A stretch of DNA of 64,000 nucleotides, taken from NCBI RefSeq assembly GCF_019038595.1, contig NZ_JAHOPF010000003.1:248001-312000 (forward strand), in the 5' to 3' direction. A model generated the notes under the pieces. The model ran no database searches, was not told the origin of the DNA, and saw only the letters and a list, made by a program, of their open reading frames with translations. A program made the position numbers and the translations under genes. Positions within the stretch are counted from its first letter, which is position 1; each line of letters starts with the position of its first letter. This document shows, in pieces, positions 42,165 to 51,375 of this stretch. The stretch comes from Kaistella soli. GTDB taxonomy: Bacteria; Bacteroidota; Bacteroidia; Flavobacteriales; Weeksellaceae.

Positions 42165-43393
42165 TATTCCGATCTCAATGCTTCAATTGGTTTGATCCGG
42201 CTCGCTCGGTAAGCGGGAACAAAGCCCGCGATCACTCCGGAAATTACTAGGCTGATAAATGCGGCGATAATTAATCCCCAGCCTACAGAAGGGTCTTTGA
42301 TAAAATATTTTTCCAAACTGTCTCCAATCAGTGCTAAAGATAAAACTCCCAATCCAACCCCAATAAATCCGGAAATTACTGTAATGACCACACTTTCCTG
42401 CATTATTAATCCTACAATGCTGCCTGGTTTTGCGCCAATAGCCTTTCTAACTCCTATTTCCTGGGTTCTTTCTTTCACGATATACACCATGATATTGCTG
42501 ATTCCGATAATTCCGGCAAGTAAAGTTCCCATCCCGATGAAACCTACAATCAGGGTGATGATGAATAAAAACTGAATGGTGTCGCCCATGTTTTTGGCAT
42601 TGTTTCTTACGATGATTCCGTTTTCGTCATCCGGAGAAACTTTATTTTTTGCTTTAAGTTCTTTCTGAAGCTGGTCTCCGTACTTTATTGCTTCATCCGG
42701 AGAAAGTTTAGGATCGTAAGTAATAAAAATGTTGCTTACCGTATCAGAACCTTTTTTCATCTGCTGTAAAGTAGTGATGGGAACGGTGATCATCCTTTCG
42801 TCCCAGTCGCCGCCGTCATCAGAGAAAACGCCAACAACTTTGAAAAAAGTACCGTTAATATTAAGGTCTTTTCCTACCGGACTTCCGTTTTTAATCAGAT
42901 CACGCTGCACCATCCTTCCGATTACGGCGACATTCTGCTTGCGTGTCATGTCCATATTGTTAAGATACCGGCCTTCGGTGAGCTTTCGGTTTTCGATGAT
43001 TTTCTCTTCAGGGTTTGCGCCGCTGATCTGGTAACTTCCGCTTTCTTTGCCGTATTTCACGGTCATATTGGTAGAATATCTTGCGGTAGAATTTTCCAGT
43101 TTCGACGGGTCAGAAGATTTTGTCTGCTCGTAATCGTCGTTTTTAAGTACAACCTGACGGTCGGACTGCAATCCGCCGTATGCAATGGAAGTTTTGCCGG
43201 AAAAAATGGTTATCAGATTCGCTGCATCGCGGGTAAAACCTTCAGTGAAAGCGTTTTTTAAGCCTGTCCCGATACCGAAAAGCACAATAAATATAAAAAG
43301 GCCGAGCGCGACCGTAAAGCCTGAAAGTACCGTCCGCAATATATTACTGCGAATCGATTCAAAAATTTCTCTCCAGCGGTCCAGGTCAAACAT
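42164..43393 (-). CDS. MacB-like ABC transporter permease (first)
   Basis: A 409-residue FtsX/MacB-family permease: membrane helix at about 20-42, MacB periplasmic domain (about 50-275), and three C-terminal helices (about 280-305, 330-355, 370-395). ERTQEIGVRKAIGAKPGSIV is the coupling region. It is 26 bp downstream of its ATPase, and the following permease is similar but distinct, so the pair may form a heterodimer. Confidence 0.9.
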   Translation of the reverse strand: MFDLDRWREIFESIRSNILRTVLSGFTVALGLFIFIVLFGIGTGLKNAFTEGFTRDAANLITIFSGKTSIAYGGLQSDRQVVLKNDDYEQTKSSDPSKLENSTARYSTNMTVKYGKESGSYQISGANPEEKIIENRKLTEGRYLNNMDMTRKQNVAVIGRMVQRDLIKNGSPVGKDLNINGTFFKVVGVFSDDGGDWDERMITVPITTLQQMKKGSDTVSNIFITYDPKLSPDEAIKYGDQLQKELKAKNKVSPDDENGIIVRNNAKNMGDTIQFLFIITLIVGFIGMGTLLAGIIGISNIMVYIVKERTQEIGVRKAIGAKPGSIVGLIMQESVVITVISGFIGVGLGVLSLALIGDSLEKYFIKDPSVGWGLIIAAFISLVISGVIAGFVPAYRASRIKPIEALRSE

Positions 43394-43419
43394 ATTTTTA
43401 ATTTAAATCTTATTGAGGC

Positions 43420-44112
43420 TTAAGCTAAAACCCGTTGTGTAATAAACTCATCACTTTGGATAAGACCGTCTTTTAAAATGACGTTTCTTTTGGTTTCTGC
43501 CGCCACATCAGGTTCGTGGGTTACAACGATGATGGTTTTTCCTTCCCGGTTGATTTCCTGAAGCAGCTTCATGATATCGTAAGTTGTTTTGGAATCCAAA
43601 GCTCCCGTTGGTTCGTCAGCAAGAATCACTTTAGGATCGGTAATTAAAGCTCTTGCAATGGCGACTCTCTGTTTCTGTCCGCCGGAAAGCTCGTTCGGAA
43701 GATGGGTTGCCCAATCTGCAAGTCCCACTTTATCTAAATATTCCAGCGCTTTCTGGTTGCGTTCTTTTCTGGGAACATCCTGATAATACAGCGGAAGCGC
43801 AACATTTTCCAAAGCTGTTTTATAACCGATCAGATTAAAAGACTGGAAAATAAATCCAAGAAATCTGCTGCGGTATTCTGCAGCTCTTACTTCCGAAAGA
43901 TTCTCAATAGGAATTCCGTCGAGTTCATAAATTCCGGAATCTTTTTCGTCCAGGATTCCGATAATATTTAGCAGTGTGGATTTTCCGGAACCTGAACTTC
44001 CCATGATAGAAACAAACTCACCTTCATTAATGGTAAGGTTAATCCCTTTGAGAACGTGCAGTTTACTTTTTCCTGTATCGTAAGATTTATGTAAGTCCTT
44101 TATTACTAACAT
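43420..44112 (-). CDS. ABC transporter ATP-binding protein (MacB/LolD type)
   Basis: A 230-residue ATPase of the MacB/LolD class: Walker [12 protein letters not shown], signature [15 protein letters not shown], Walker [13 protein letters not shown] and the switch His in [11 protein letters not shown]. It drives the MacB-like permeases. It opens an operon of ATPase, permease, inserted four-helix gene, permease and adaptor on the minus strand. Confidence 0.93.
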   Translation of the reverse strand: MLVIKDLHKSYDTGKSKLHVLKGINLTINEGEFVSIMGSSGSGKSTLLNIIGILDEKDSGIYELDGIPIENLSEVRAAEYRSRFLGFIFQSFNLIGYKTALENVALPLYYQDVPRKERNQKALEYLDKVGLADWATHLPNELSGGQKQRVAIARALITDPKVILADEPTGALDSKTTYDIMKLLQEINREGKTIIVVTHEPDVAAETKRNVILKDGLIQSDEFITQRVLA

Positions 44113-44532
44113 TAAGCGGTGGAATTTGGTTTAAATATAAGTAGGAAAAAGTATTTGTTTGTTACAAAGAAGTTTTTCTTTTTTTTTGATTTTCTGTTTA
44201 ACCAGCTTTCATTTATTCTGCTGCATTTTTTAAAAGGTGTTTAATTAAATACTGCTGTAATCAGGGTGTTTGTTTTGTAGGTTCAGTTAAAAGCAATAAC
44301 AGCGCAGAGTCTGTGTCATTGTGGAAAACTTTTAAGGCTTAGAGTCAGAGTTTTAATATTTAGACCTTTCAAGATCAGGTTCTATTTTCTATTTTTGTGA
44401 TTCACACTTCTGAAATCAACAAGAAATAATTGCGGGCAATTTAAAAATTTAAAAATCTGTAAATCAGATCTTTAAATATAATTCAGGCTGTTTCAGCGCA
44501 GTTTCAACTATAATTTTAAAATACACTATGAT
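44113..44532. other. Divergent intergenic region upstream of nrdB
   Basis: A 420-bp gap with no convincing gene. A -7 consensus TATTTTTG at 44390-44397 is likely for nrdB, giving a leader of about 130 bases. A small hairpin AATCTG...CAGATC (near 44454-44472) lies in that leader. No NrdR-box pair is recognised. Confidence 0.5.
44390..44397 (+). promoter_or_regulatory. -7 box TATTTTTG of nrdB
   Basis: Perfect -7 consensus in the divergent gap. The -33 TTG is not evident. Confidence 0.45.
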
Positions 44533-45507
44533 ATGGGAATTTTCGACAAAAGAGTAAGTTATAAGCCATTTGAATATCCGGAGATTCTGCAGTTTGTGGA
44601 AGCCATCAACAAATCATTTTGGGTACATTCTGAAGTTGATTTTACTGCAGATGTACAGGATTTTCAGTCTCAGCTGGAGCCACACGAAAAAAATGCGATT
44701 AAAAATGCTCTTTTAGCGATTGCCCAAATCGAGGTTTCTGTTAAAACCTTCTGGGGAAACCTTTACAATCATATGCCGAAGCCGGAACTCAACGGTTTGG
44801 GTTCTACTTTTGCGGAATGCGAATTCCGTCATTCGGAAGCCTATTCCCGTTTGCTGGAAGTGTTGGGATACAATGATGAATTTTCAAAAGTTGTGGAAAT
44901 TCCGTCGATTAAAAAGAGAATCGATTTCCTATCAAATGTTCTGAAGCACGCCAATTCCACTACTCCGAAAGAATATGTATCCTCACTTTTGCTTTTCAGT
45001 ATTTTAATTGAAAATGTGTCCCTGTTCTCTCAGTTTGCGATTATTTTGTCATTCACAAGATTCAAAGGTTACATGAAAAATGTGAGCAATATTATTGCTT
45101 GGACTTCCGTAGATGAACAGATTCATGCCAATGCGGGAATTTATCTGATCAACAAAATACGTGAAGAACAGCCTGAACTTTTAACAGATTCCGATATTGA
45201 GGATATTTATACTTTAGTGGATCATTCGATTACGGTTGAAGAAGAAATCCTGGACTGGATTTTCGAACTCGGCGAAATTGATAATTTCACAAAAGAAGAT
45301 TTGCTGAACTTCATGAAATTCCGTGTTGACGACAGTCTGAAGAAAATCGGCATGAAAACCCGCTACAACATTTCACCTGAACAGTACAGACCGATGATTT
45401 GGTTTGAAGAGGAAGTTTTCGCCAATTCAATGGACGATTTCTTCGCGAAAAGACCGGTTGATTATACCAAACACGACAAGAGTATTACCGAGAACGATTT
45501 GTTTTAA
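44533..45507 (+). CDS. nrdB: Ribonucleotide reductase small (beta) subunit
   Basis: A 324-residue class I small subunit. Ligands of the dimetal site are visible: an acid in VHSEVDFTADV, EFRHSEAY (Glu, His and the radical Tyr in the ExxHxxxY spacing), an ILIENVSLF Glu and a DEQIHANAG Glu-His. The Tyr is present, so a tyrosyl radical form is possible. It supplies the radical to NrdA, encoded 281 bp downstream after two structured repeats. No N-terminal ATP-cone precedes the helical core. Confidence 0.95.
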   Translation: MGIFDKRVSYKPFEYPEILQFVEAINKSFWVHSEVDFTADVQDFQSQLEPHEKNAIKNALLAIAQIEVSVKTFWGNLYNHMPKPELNGLGSTFAECEFRHSEAYSRLLEVLGYNDEFSKVVEIPSIKKRIDFLSNVLKHANSTTPKEYVSSLLLFSILIENVSLFSQFAIILSFTRFKGYMKNVSNIIAWTSVDEQIHANAGIYLINKIREEQPELLTDSDIEDIYTLVDHSITVEEEILDWIFELGEIDNFTKEDLLNFMKFRVDDSLKKIGMKTRYNISPEQYRPMIWFEEEVFANSMDDFFAKRPVDYTKHDKSITENDLF

Positions 45508-45560
45508 TCCAATTCGGGTTTGTAGGGATAGGTTGCAACCTGTCCGTACCGTCCGTCCGA

Positions 45561-45594
45561 TTTTGGCGCGAGCGAAGCGAGCGCCAAAGAGTTT
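45561..45594. repeat. Extra inverted repeat between nrdB and nrdA
   Basis: TTTTGGCGC and GCGCCAAAGAG are complementary around GAGCGAAGCGA. It resembles the central hairpin and right flank of the palindromic family (CAAAGAG) and may be a remnant of another copy. Confidence 0.6.
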
Positions 45595-45630
45595 TTGTCA
45601 ATCTTCGGAAGAAAAACAGAAAGAACGTTT

Positions 45631-45705
45631 TAGCCCCGATTGCAGCGGCATCCTTTTGCGGAGCGAAGTGAAGCAAAAGATATAGCGAAAAGCGGGACGG
45701 ATCTT
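45631..45705 (+). repeat. Dispersed palindromic element, copy 6 (nrdB/nrdA gap)
   Basis: Begins TAGCCCCGATTGCAGCGG and ends AAAAGCGGGACGGATC. The central hairpin CCTTTTGC...GCAAAAG has loop GGAGCGAAGTGAA. Same-strand orientation as the nrd operon. Confidence 0.85.
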
Positions 45706-45788
45706 GAAAGAAAGCAGACTTTTCCTGCTCCCAAATAAAAAATTAGTAACGCAGAAAGCAAAGGCCGACTGCCCAAAAGTATACATAA

Positions 45789-47444
45789 ATGGAAGAAAAT
45801 ACAAACATCTGGTGGCTCAACGAAGAGTCCGAACAAATGCTGAACCGCGGTTACCTTTTGAAAGGCGAAACCGTAAAAGGTGCAATCGAAAGAATTACCA
45901 CCGCAGCCGCAAAAAGATTATACAAACCCGAACTTCAGCCTGCTTTTGAGGAAATGATCACGAAAGGATGGATCAGTTTTTCATCGCCGGTTTGGGCGAA
46001 TATGGGAACACAGAGAGGTTTGCCAATTTCATGCTTTAACGTCCACGTTCCGGATAATATTGAAGGAATTACGCACAAATTGGGCGAAGTGATTATGCAG
46101 ACGAAAATCGGCGGCGGAACTTCCGGTTATTTCGGCGAGCTGAGAAACCGCGGAACTGCCGTAACCGACAACGGAAAATCTTCGGGTGCAGTTTCCTTCA
46201 TGAAATTGTATGATACCGCGATGGATGTCGTTTCACAGGGCGGTGTTCGACGCGGCGCTTTCGCGGCATATCTTGATATTGATCACGGCGATATTGAAGA
46301 ATTTCTATCGATTAAAGATATTGGAAGCCCGATTCAGAACCTGTTTACCGGAATCTGCGTTCCTGATTACTGGATGCAGGACATGATCGACGGGGATATG
46401 GACAAACGAAGAATCTGGGCGAGAGTTTTGGAAAGCCGCCAGCAGAAAGGTTTGCCTTATATTCTGTTTTCCGATAATGTGAACAGAAACAAGCCTCAGG
46501 TTTATAAAGATTTAGGGATGACAATCAACGCAAGTAATTTGTGTTCCGAAATCATGCTTCCGTCCAGTGCTGAGGAATCTTTCATCTGTTGTCTTTCTTC
46601 GATGAACCTTGAATTGTACGACGAATGGAAAGATACCAACGCCGTGAAACTGGCGATTTATTTCCTTGACGCGGTTTTATCTGAATTCATTGAAAAAACT
46701 GAAGGAAACTATTATTTAACCGGTGCCAGAAATTTCGCATTGCGTCACAGAGCGCTTGGTTTGGGCGTGTTGGGTTATCATTCTTATCTTCAGAAAAACA
46801 TGATTCCGTTTGAAAGTTTCGAGGCAACTCAATTCAATGCCAGAGCGTTCAGACAGATTAAAGAACAGTCCATTCAGGCGTCGCAGGAATTAGCGAATAT
46901 TTATGGAGAACCTGAAATTCTGAAAGGTTACGGAATGCGGAACACCACTACAATGGCAATTGCTCCTACTACTTCCAGTTCTGCTATTTTAGGTCAGACT
47001 TCTCCGGGAATTGAGCCATTTGCTTCGAACTATTACAAAGCAGGTTTGGCGAAAGGAAACTTTATGCGCAAGAATAAATATCTGGCGAAATTGCTTCAGG
47101 AAAAAGGTCTCGATAACGAAGAAACCTGGAGAACGATTATGCTGAATCATGGTTCTGTACAGCATTTGAATGAATTGACTGAAGAAGAAAAAGCAGTTTT
47201 CAAAACGTTCAGAGAGATTTCTCCGATGGAAATTATTTCTCAGGCAGCGCAGAGACAGCAATATATCGATCAGGCGCAGTCTCTGAATTTACAGATTCCG
47301 TCCACGATGCCGGTAAAAGATGTAAATTACCTGTACATCGAAGCATGGAAAAAAGGTGTAAAAACTTTATATTATCAAAGAAGTTCGTCGGTTTCCAAGG
47401 AAATGATGGTGAACTTTGTGACGTGTTCTAGTTGTGAAGCTTAA
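45789..47444 (+). CDS. nrdA: Ribonucleotide reductase large (alpha) subunit, short form
   Basis: A 551-residue catalytic subunit. Active-site cysteines are in LPISCFNV and FICCLSSMNL, with the thiyl-radical Cys in SNLCSEIML. The radical-transfer tyrosine pair is LYYQRSS near the C-terminus, which ends in the shuttle CSSCEA. It is about 200 residues shorter than E. coli NrdA and has no N-terminal ATP-cone, so overall activity control by dATP through that domain is absent. A hairpin terminator follows. Confidence 0.93.
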   Translation: MEENTNIWWLNEESEQMLNRGYLLKGETVKGAIERITTAAAKRLYKPELQPAFEEMITKGWISFSSPVWANMGTQRGLPISCFNVHVPDNIEGITHKLGEVIMQTKIGGGTSGYFGELRNRGTAVTDNGKSSGAVSFMKLYDTAMDVVSQGGVRRGAFAAYLDIDHGDIEEFLSIKDIGSPIQNLFTGICVPDYWMQDMIDGDMDKRRIWARVLESRQQKGLPYILFSDNVNRNKPQVYKDLGMTINASNLCSEIMLPSSAEESFICCLSSMNLELYDEWKDTNAVKLAIYFLDAVLSEFIEKTEGNYYLTGARNFALRHRALGLGVLGYHSYLQKNMIPFESFEATQFNARAFRQIKEQSIQASQELANIYGEPEILKGYGMRNTTTMAIAPTTSSSAILGQTSPGIEPFASNYYKAGLAKGNFMRKNKYLAKLLQEKGLDNEETWRTIMLNHGSVQHLNELTEEEKAVFKTFREISPMEIISQAAQRQQYIDQAQSLNLQIPSTMPVKDVNYLYIEAWKKGVKTLYYQRSSSVSKEMMVNFVTCSSCEA

Positions 47445-47461
47445 GCCTTACTGATAAAACA

Positions 47462-47489
47462 AAAACCGCAGAATTTCTGCGGTTTTTTT
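47462..47489. terminator. Terminator after nrdA
   Basis: AAAACCGCAGAA and TTCTGCGGTTTT are a perfect stem with a T-run. It lies between convergent nrdA and the cytochrome oxidase locus. Confidence 0.9.
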
Positions 47490-47544
47490 ATTTTTAAAAT
47501 CTGTTCAAAGTTCATTTTTGAAGCGGCTTTAATTACCAAAAAAA

Positions 47545-47958
47545 CTAATATGGAAATCCAGTGAAATAAGTTATTAAATAATACGCGCCCCAACCGGAAA
47601 AAAGGATCACGATAATCCAGATCCAGACCGGTATCGTCTGCGGTGTTTCGCTTCCCTCGATGATAAAACTTTTTTGATTGCCTTTGTCATAGGCGTTGAT
47701 CATCAGCGGAAAAGTGCCGTCCACCACATCGTTTTCCTTTAATCCTTCAATGCTGATGGAAGGTCCGTTCTTCACGGTGAATTTTATTTTTCTGATTCCT
47801 TCGCGTCCTTTGGGAGATTTGCTCACTATTTTCAGGGTATGCTCTCCATCCGTAAGTTTCGACGTGTCAAAATCGAAAACAATAGGAGTTTCAAGATCGG
47901 CAATCGGATGTGGATCTTCATCGATGAAAAGAAGAACTGTTGTTTTATCTTTGGTCAT
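47545..47958 (-). CDS. Cytochrome oxidase-associated protein with Ig-like domain and C-terminal helix
   Basis: A 137-residue protein: a soluble beta-rich domain (about 5-105, DGEHTLKIVSKSPKGREG), then a single C-terminal membrane helix (about 112-130, WIWIIVILFSGWGAYYL). It is the last gene of the cbb3-type oxidase locus. The beta fold looks like a lone Ig or fibronectin-like domain; no heme or metal motif is seen. Similar small proteins near flavobacterial oxidases lack a known role. Confidence 0.6.
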   Translation of the reverse strand: MTKDKTTVLLFIDEDPHPIADLETPIVFDFDTSKLTDGEHTLKIVSKSPKGREGIRKIKFTVKNGPSISIEGLKENDVVDGTFPLMINAYDKGNQKSFIIEGSETPQTIPVWIWIIVILFSGWGAYYLITYFTGFPY

Positions 47959-47975
47959 CTTTTAAATTTTTAAAA

Positions 47976-48236
47976 TTAATTTAAAACAGAATATTTAATG
48001 TGATTTCTGTCTTTTTCCCCAGGTTTAACCAGATATTTAATTGAGAATATAAGTGTGTAAACAGCAATCAAAGCGATGCTTGCGACAATCAGCCAGTCCC
48101 ATTGGCTTTCAGGGCCTGTTCCGTGGGTGAAATTTTGTGTTATTTTTGGCTGCTGTTGTTTACAGGCTTCGCATGCCAAAGCAAAATTCACAATCAGTAA
48201 AAACAGGATCGATGCAATATTTCTAAAATTTTTCAT
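47976..48236 (-). CDS. Small exported protein of the oxidase locus
   Basis: An 86-residue protein with a signal-like N-terminus (1-21), a CEACKQQQP segment with two cysteines spaced as CxxC, and a second membrane helix (about 48-68, LIVASIALIAVYTLIFSIKY). It lies 12 bp downstream of ccoO and 17 bp upstream of the Ig-like gene. It may be an accessory subunit or assembly factor; that is inference from position. Confidence 0.6.
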   Translation of the reverse strand: MKNFRNIASILFLLIVNFALACEACKQQQPKITQNFTHGTGPESQWDWLIVASIALIAVYTLIFSIKYLVKPGEKDRNHIKYSVLN

Positions 48237-48248
48237 GATATTTTATTT

Positions 48249-49238
48249 TTACTTAATTTCATCCATTATTTTTTTTACTTCATCGGCGGTTACCGGTTTT
48301 CCGGTATTTCCCCAACTGGATCTTTCATGATTAATGATTGCTGCGACCATTTCCGGGGTGAAGTTTGCGGCAGTTCCAACATTCGGCATCACGGCATATT
48401 CAGGACGCGGATTATAACCTTTCATAATAATGGTGACATATAATTTTAAATCTTCTCCCAAAACTACCGGACTTCCCTTTAATGGCGGGAACGCTCCCGG
48501 TAAACCTTCACCGTTTGCCTGGTGACACGCAACGCAGTTTGTACTGTAGAGTTCTCCACCGTCGGGTAAATTTGTACCTCCGGCTGCGGTGGTTTTCTGT
48601 TCTTTCTGTTTGTATAAAAACTCAGGTGGAGTAGTTCCGTCAGGAAGTTTAGTCTGTTTTAAAGATAACAGGTAAGCTACCAACTGAAGAGCTTCTTTTT
48701 TGGCGACAATCTTTTTGAATCTGTTTTTCAGGAATTTTTCGGGAACTTTCACCTCGATATCACCTTTCTGAATATAATCTTTCTCTTCAAAAAGCCATTG
48801 GTACGCAGGCATCACCGATTCTGCCACTACCGCGCGCGGCTGATAAAGATGGACCAGCTGCCAGTCGATGCTGGGCTGTCTTTCCCCGATATTGGTCAGA
48901 TCGGGACCTGTTCTTTCGGAGCCCAGAAGATTGGCTGTGTTTCGCCACACATCCATTCTTTGATTCGTAGCGTAATCTGCAGGGATATTCGGTCTGCTGC
49001 CGAAATCTTTGTCCATGTCAACGCTTCTCACCTGCTGGGTATGACAGGCGATACACCCGTTCGCCACATAAAGTGATTTTCCTGCTTTGGCATCTTTGCT
49101 TAGAGGTTTTGTTCCGGGCAGAGGTTTATAAACCTGCTGATTCTGTATGGCCGGTAAGATGGCAATATTCAGCGTCAGAAAGAGGAAAAACAACAGTGCC
49201 GACCAAAAAAGCAGTCTGTGATTATTATAAAATTCCAT
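48249..49238 (-). CDS. ccoO: cbb3-type cytochrome oxidase CcoO fused to a cytochrome c domain
   Basis: A 329-residue protein with an N-terminal membrane helix (about 10-28) and a CcoO domain with heme-c motif CIACHTQQVR (about 62-71) and typical GSERTGPDL and ESVMPAYQW blocks. After a linker a second class I cytochrome c domain follows with CVACH (about 236-240) and its Met near PEYAVMPNVG. The fused domain probably replaces CcoP. It carries electrons to CcoN, encoded upstream with a 8-bp gap. Confidence 0.88.
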   Translation of the reverse strand: MEFYNNHRLLFWSALLFFLFLTLNIAILPAIQNQQVYKPLPGTKPLSKDAKAGKSLYVANGCIACHTQQVRSVDMDKDFGSRPNIPADYATNQRMDVWRNTANLLGSERTGPDLTNIGERQPSIDWQLVHLYQPRAVVAESVMPAYQWLFEEKDYIQKGDIEVKVPEKFLKNRFKKIVAKKEALQLVAYLLSLKQTKLPDGTTPPEFLYKQKEQKTTAAGGTNLPDGGELYSTNCVACHQANGEGLPGAFPPLKGSPVVLGEDLKLYVTIIMKGYNPRPEYAVMPNVGTAANFTPEMVAAIINHERSSWGNTGKPVTADEVKKIMDEIK

Positions 49239-49246
49239 GAGCAGAG

Positions 49247-51004
49247 TTATTTAGGGTGGGAAAATTCAGTGTTTCGAAGTTCCTTTTTAGCCTGAAGGAT
49301 TTCAGCAGGCGAGGCGGGAATTTTAATTTCCACTTCACTGTTCACCATTTTATAAAAGTTGTAAGCAAAAACGAAGTGGGAAATCCACATCATGGTGCCG
49401 CCAATGGCTCGCCATAACCAGTAAGGAGCCATCGTGACCACTCCTTCGATAAAAGGTTTTTTCGCCATCCAGATCAGACCTTTTTCTGTGGAACCGATCA
49501 TTAATGAAACAATGTAAAACGTCAATCCAATCAAAGCCAGCCAGAAATGAATTCCCACCCAGAATTTGGGAGGTTCTTTTCCTGTAAGCCGCGGAACCAA
49601 AGTGTAAATAAATGCCCACAGCATAAAAGTAATGATTCCGTACATCGTCATATGCGAATGTGCAACTGTAAAATCAGTAAAATGCCAGATTAAATTGGTA
49701 AATCTGAATGCTTCAACAGTTCCCTGCATTGATCCCGTAAAATAAAAAAGGATAGAAATAAAATAGAAAGGAAGGGTGTAGCTTGTTTTCAGCTGATACC
49801 AGTTGCCGTTAAATGTCAGCAGAAAATTGGTGGTCCCCGCAACTACCGGAATTACCATTCCAACGCTTGCGACAATCGCTACGGTCTGCATCCACCACGG
49901 AATTGCGCTGAAAATAAAATGATGACTTCCAATTAAGGTATAAAACAGAATCTGTGTCCAGAATGCCAAAATTCCCAGGCTGTAGGAATAAATAGGCCGG
50001 TTAAGCTGTTGCGGCAGGAAATAATACATAAGACCCAAATTGAGAAACATGAACCACATCCCAACTCCCTGATGCATATAATATCCCTGAATGATGGTTT
50101 CACCAAGTCCGTGCTGCCAAAAAGGCAAATAAGCAACTACCAGAATGACAATCACATACATCATCGCCGCCACAATGTACCAGTTGGAAACATAGATTTC
50201 CTTTGTCACCCGCAAAGCGACGGTTTTCAGGAAATTATAAAGTGAAAGCACAATTCCTGCAGCGAAAAGTGCCATAACAGGCCAGATGTATTCTCTGTAT
50301 TCTCCGCCTCCGTTATTAATACCGGCCATCAGAGAAACAGTTCCGGAAATGACCGCAAGATTCATCAGGATTAAAGTATAGTAACCCAGTTTTAAATTGA
50401 AAACCTCAATATTACTTACCCGCGGGATGACGTAATAGGACAGGCCAACCATCGCAAACGACGACCATCCCCAGAAAACCAAATTGGTATGAACAGGACG
50501 AAGTCTCCCGAAACTCAGCCAGCTCACATGATCTGTATCCGGAGCTACGAACTTAATCCCGAGATATTCGCCAACGGTGGTTCCTACAAGCAGCCACAAA
50601 ACGGAAAATCCCAGAAAATAAAGGATAAGTTTTGATAACTCTGGAGAAATATATTTTTGCGGAAAAGTGCTTTTTTTATGAGGAATCACCCGTAATTCCT
50701 CAATAGAATTAATATTGCTGATAATTCCTTTTTCGTCCGAAGGCGCAAGGTTTCCCGACAGTTGGTTTTCAGGAAGATGGTATTCGAGTTCTTTCCTGCG
50801 TTTTTCGTACTGTTCAACTTCCTGAGGCGAAAGATGTTTTACTTTTTTTTCGAATTCAAGGAGCTTTCGCCTGCTTTTCAGTCTTTGGTAAACAGCATAG
50901 GTTTTTACAATGGCAATCAGCAAACCCGCAAGAATAGGAATGATCACCAGAAATACGGTAATCTGTATTCCTGATTCTCCAAACAGTGAATTATTCATAA
51001 ACAA
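49247..51004 (-). CDS. ccoN: cbb3-type cytochrome oxidase catalytic subunit CcoN with N-terminal extension
   Basis: A 585-residue heme-copper oxidase subunit. Residues 1-105 form a non-standard extension with one helix and a charged helical segment. The core has about 12 helices. Ligands: RPVHTNLVFWGW (low-spin heme His), YYMHQGVG (copper His, usually in YGHN), SHHF (copper His pair), HFTDFTVAHSHMT (heme His pair) and RPIYSYSLG, which carries the C-family cross-linked Tyr. It reduces oxygen and pumps protons. A second ATG lies six bases downstream. Confidence 0.88.
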   Translation of the reverse strand: MFMNNSLFGESGIQITVFLVIIPILAGLLIAIVKTYAVYQRLKSRRKLLEFEKKVKHLSPQEVEQYEKRRKELEYHLPENQLSGNLAPSDEKGIISNINSIEELRVIPHKKSTFPQKYISPELSKLILYFLGFSVLWLLVGTTVGEYLGIKFVAPDTDHVSWLSFGRLRPVHTNLVFWGWSSFAMVGLSYYVIPRVSNIEVFNLKLGYYTLILMNLAVISGTVSLMAGINNGGGEYREYIWPVMALFAAGIVLSLYNFLKTVALRVTKEIYVSNWYIVAAMMYVIVILVVAYLPFWQHGLGETIIQGYYMHQGVGMWFMFLNLGLMYYFLPQQLNRPIYSYSLGILAFWTQILFYTLIGSHHFIFSAIPWWMQTVAIVASVGMVIPVVAGTTNFLLTFNGNWYQLKTSYTLPFYFISILFYFTGSMQGTVEAFRFTNLIWHFTDFTVAHSHMTMYGIITFMLWAFIYTLVPRLTGKEPPKFWVGIHFWLALIGLTFYIVSLMIGSTEKGLIWMAKKPFIEGVVTMAPYWLWRAIGGTMMWISHFVFAYNFYKMVNSEVEIKIPASPAEILQAKKELRNTEFSHPK

Positions 51005-51035
51005 TAAATTAGAAGATAAATTATCCTTTATTGTT
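51000..51035. promoter_or_regulatory. Inverted repeat in the ccoN 5' region
   Basis: AACAATAAA and TTTATTGTT are a nine-base perfect inverted repeat directly upstream of the ccoN start. It could be a leader hairpin or a binding site; nothing decides. Confidence 0.4.
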
Positions 51036-51375
51036 GGAAATTATCGCTTGAAAGATGTCATTGCTGCAGCAACTCAGTAAAGTGTAGAATATAAGCGATG
51101 CTTTTCCAGTGTGCCTAATTTTGTCCTTATTTTTCCTAAACGATGATGCAAAGGACAAGGTTTTTCGGAGATGAGTCCAAAAAACTTAATTTCAGTCATG
51201 AAAAACTGTTACCGTCGATGACATACAAGATGTTCAATAATTTTTGCCGAAGAATTCCGTTGTAAAATCGGAGAATATTTTGTTATGCTAATGCTAATTT
51301 AGTGAATTTAAATTAATACAGGACGAAAAAGTCTTTTTATTTACTGTTCCAGTCTCTTGATTCTGTGTGTTTTAA
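51036..51375. other. Intergenic region upstream of ccoN
   Basis: The gap between ccoN and the DUF72 gene (both minus). It holds no convincing gene or strong promoter consensus. TTAGCA occurs twice in tandem near 51285-51300 on the minus strand. An oxygen-responsive operator could be expected here but is not recognised. Confidence 0.4.

Noticed and set aside
45597-45804. Open frames on both strands in the nrdB/nrdA gap
   Set aside because: They are formed by the inverted repeats and have no protein resemblance.
51005-51375. FNR/CRP-type operator for the cbb3 oxidase
   Set aside because: No TTGAT-N4-ATCAA-like palindrome was found; only weak fragments such as TTGA.
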